Shown here: positions 63,966 to 64,000 of the stretch, piece by piece
How the letters are laid out: each line of letters opens with the position of its first letter
Position numbering within the stretch: the first letter of the stretch is position 1
The notes under the pieces: model-generated
What the model saw: only the letters and a program-made list of their open reading frames with translations
What the model was told of the DNA's origin: nothing
The model's database searches: none
Made by a program: the position numbers and the translations under genes
Origin: RGIG3009 sp045648765
GTDB lineage: Bacteria; Bacillota; Clostridia; Oscillospirales; Acutalibacteraceae
Direction of reading: 5' to 3'
NCBI GenBank assembly: GCA_045648765.1
Contig: JAZROQ010000033.1
Location: 1-64,000, forward strand
Length of the DNA stretch: 64,000 nucleotides

Positions 63966-64000
63966 ATGAAAAAACGAATTACCGCTATTGTTTTTGCGCT
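63966..64000 (+). CDS. Start of an exported protein gene (truncated by window edge)
   Basis: AAGGAG (63955-63960) and ATG 63966 begin an open frame reading MKKRITAIVFA, the positively charged start and hydrophobic core of a signal peptide. Only 11 complete codons are visible; the product cannot be identified. Confidence 0.7.
   Translation, partial: MKKRITAIVFA

Overview
The window looks like chromosomal DNA of a low- to mid-GC, endospore-forming Gram-positive anaerobe of the class Clostridia. Evidence: sporulation genes (spoIIR, a BofA-family gene), an anaerobic ribonucleotide reductase operon, a MecA-like adaptor, GGAGG-type ribosome binding sites before nearly every gene, sigma-A promoters with 17-bp spacers, and many small clostridial families (DUF6440, a DUF6514-like protein, UPF0210, UPF0237). 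No species can be named from sequence reading alone. No rRNA operon, CRISPR array, insertion sequence or prophage was seen.

Layout. 1-9.4 kb: nrdG-nrdD behind two NrdR-like boxes, a Cys-motif protein, putP, ychF with a lipoprotein gene, a duplicated-domain lipoprotein with a terminator in its leader, and secA. 9.4-15.9 kb: an XRE regulator, tRNA-Thr, mnmA, a four-gene Rnf-like operon (order C-D-E-A, no G or B), a MecA-like gene and rpe. 16-24.6 kb: rpsO-pnp, then a Gld-type ABC transporter operon (ATPase, permease, GldG-like, DUF4340, deacetylase-like). 24.7-34 kb: a fusion of RibF with a HAD phosphatase, a Dabb protein, a ComM/YifB ATPase, UPF0210 and UPF0237 proteins, a mini-HTH gene overlapping ispE, spoIIR, a phosphodiester-glycosidase-like gene and an amidase. 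34-38 kb: the nucleoside-salvage operon deoC-deoD-deoB-cdd and a creatininase-like gene. 38-45.2 kb: an E2-like acyltransferase fold protein, small proteins, tRNA-Arg, an O-antigen-ligase-like protein, apbE, and a two-gene sugar operon divergent from an AraC regulator. 45.3-54.7 kb: a divergent type IIA topoisomerase pair, secG, bofA, pgeF, an rRNA m5C methyltransferase and rhaB. 54.7-59 kb: an accessory surface cassette (DNRLRE-metalloprotease plus two paralogous lipoproteins). 59-64 kb: murI-DUF1934-argS, a CDP-alcohol phosphatidyltransferase, a PTS IIC protein, and the start of an exported protein.

The most interesting items are these. (1) The Rnf-like operon lacks rnfB and rnfG, has lost three of the four intramembrane Fe-S cysteines of RnfA/RnfE, and has lost the glycine-rich loop of RnfC; it therefore looks like a repurposed Rnf derivative. 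(2) A compact leader occurs twice (about 54.8 and 58.1 kb) before surface-protein genes. It carries a sigma-A promoter, a block conserved from the predicted start site, and one strand able to pair either with an upstream antiterminator strand or with a downstream terminator strand. I do not recognise this attenuator. (3) The RibF-HAD fusion recalls the plant FMN hydrolase/riboflavin kinase in reversed domain order. With ApbE and a putative flavinylation site in the RnfD-like protein, there is a minor flavin theme.

All calls come from reading translated sequence and DNA by eye; no database search or structure prediction was run.
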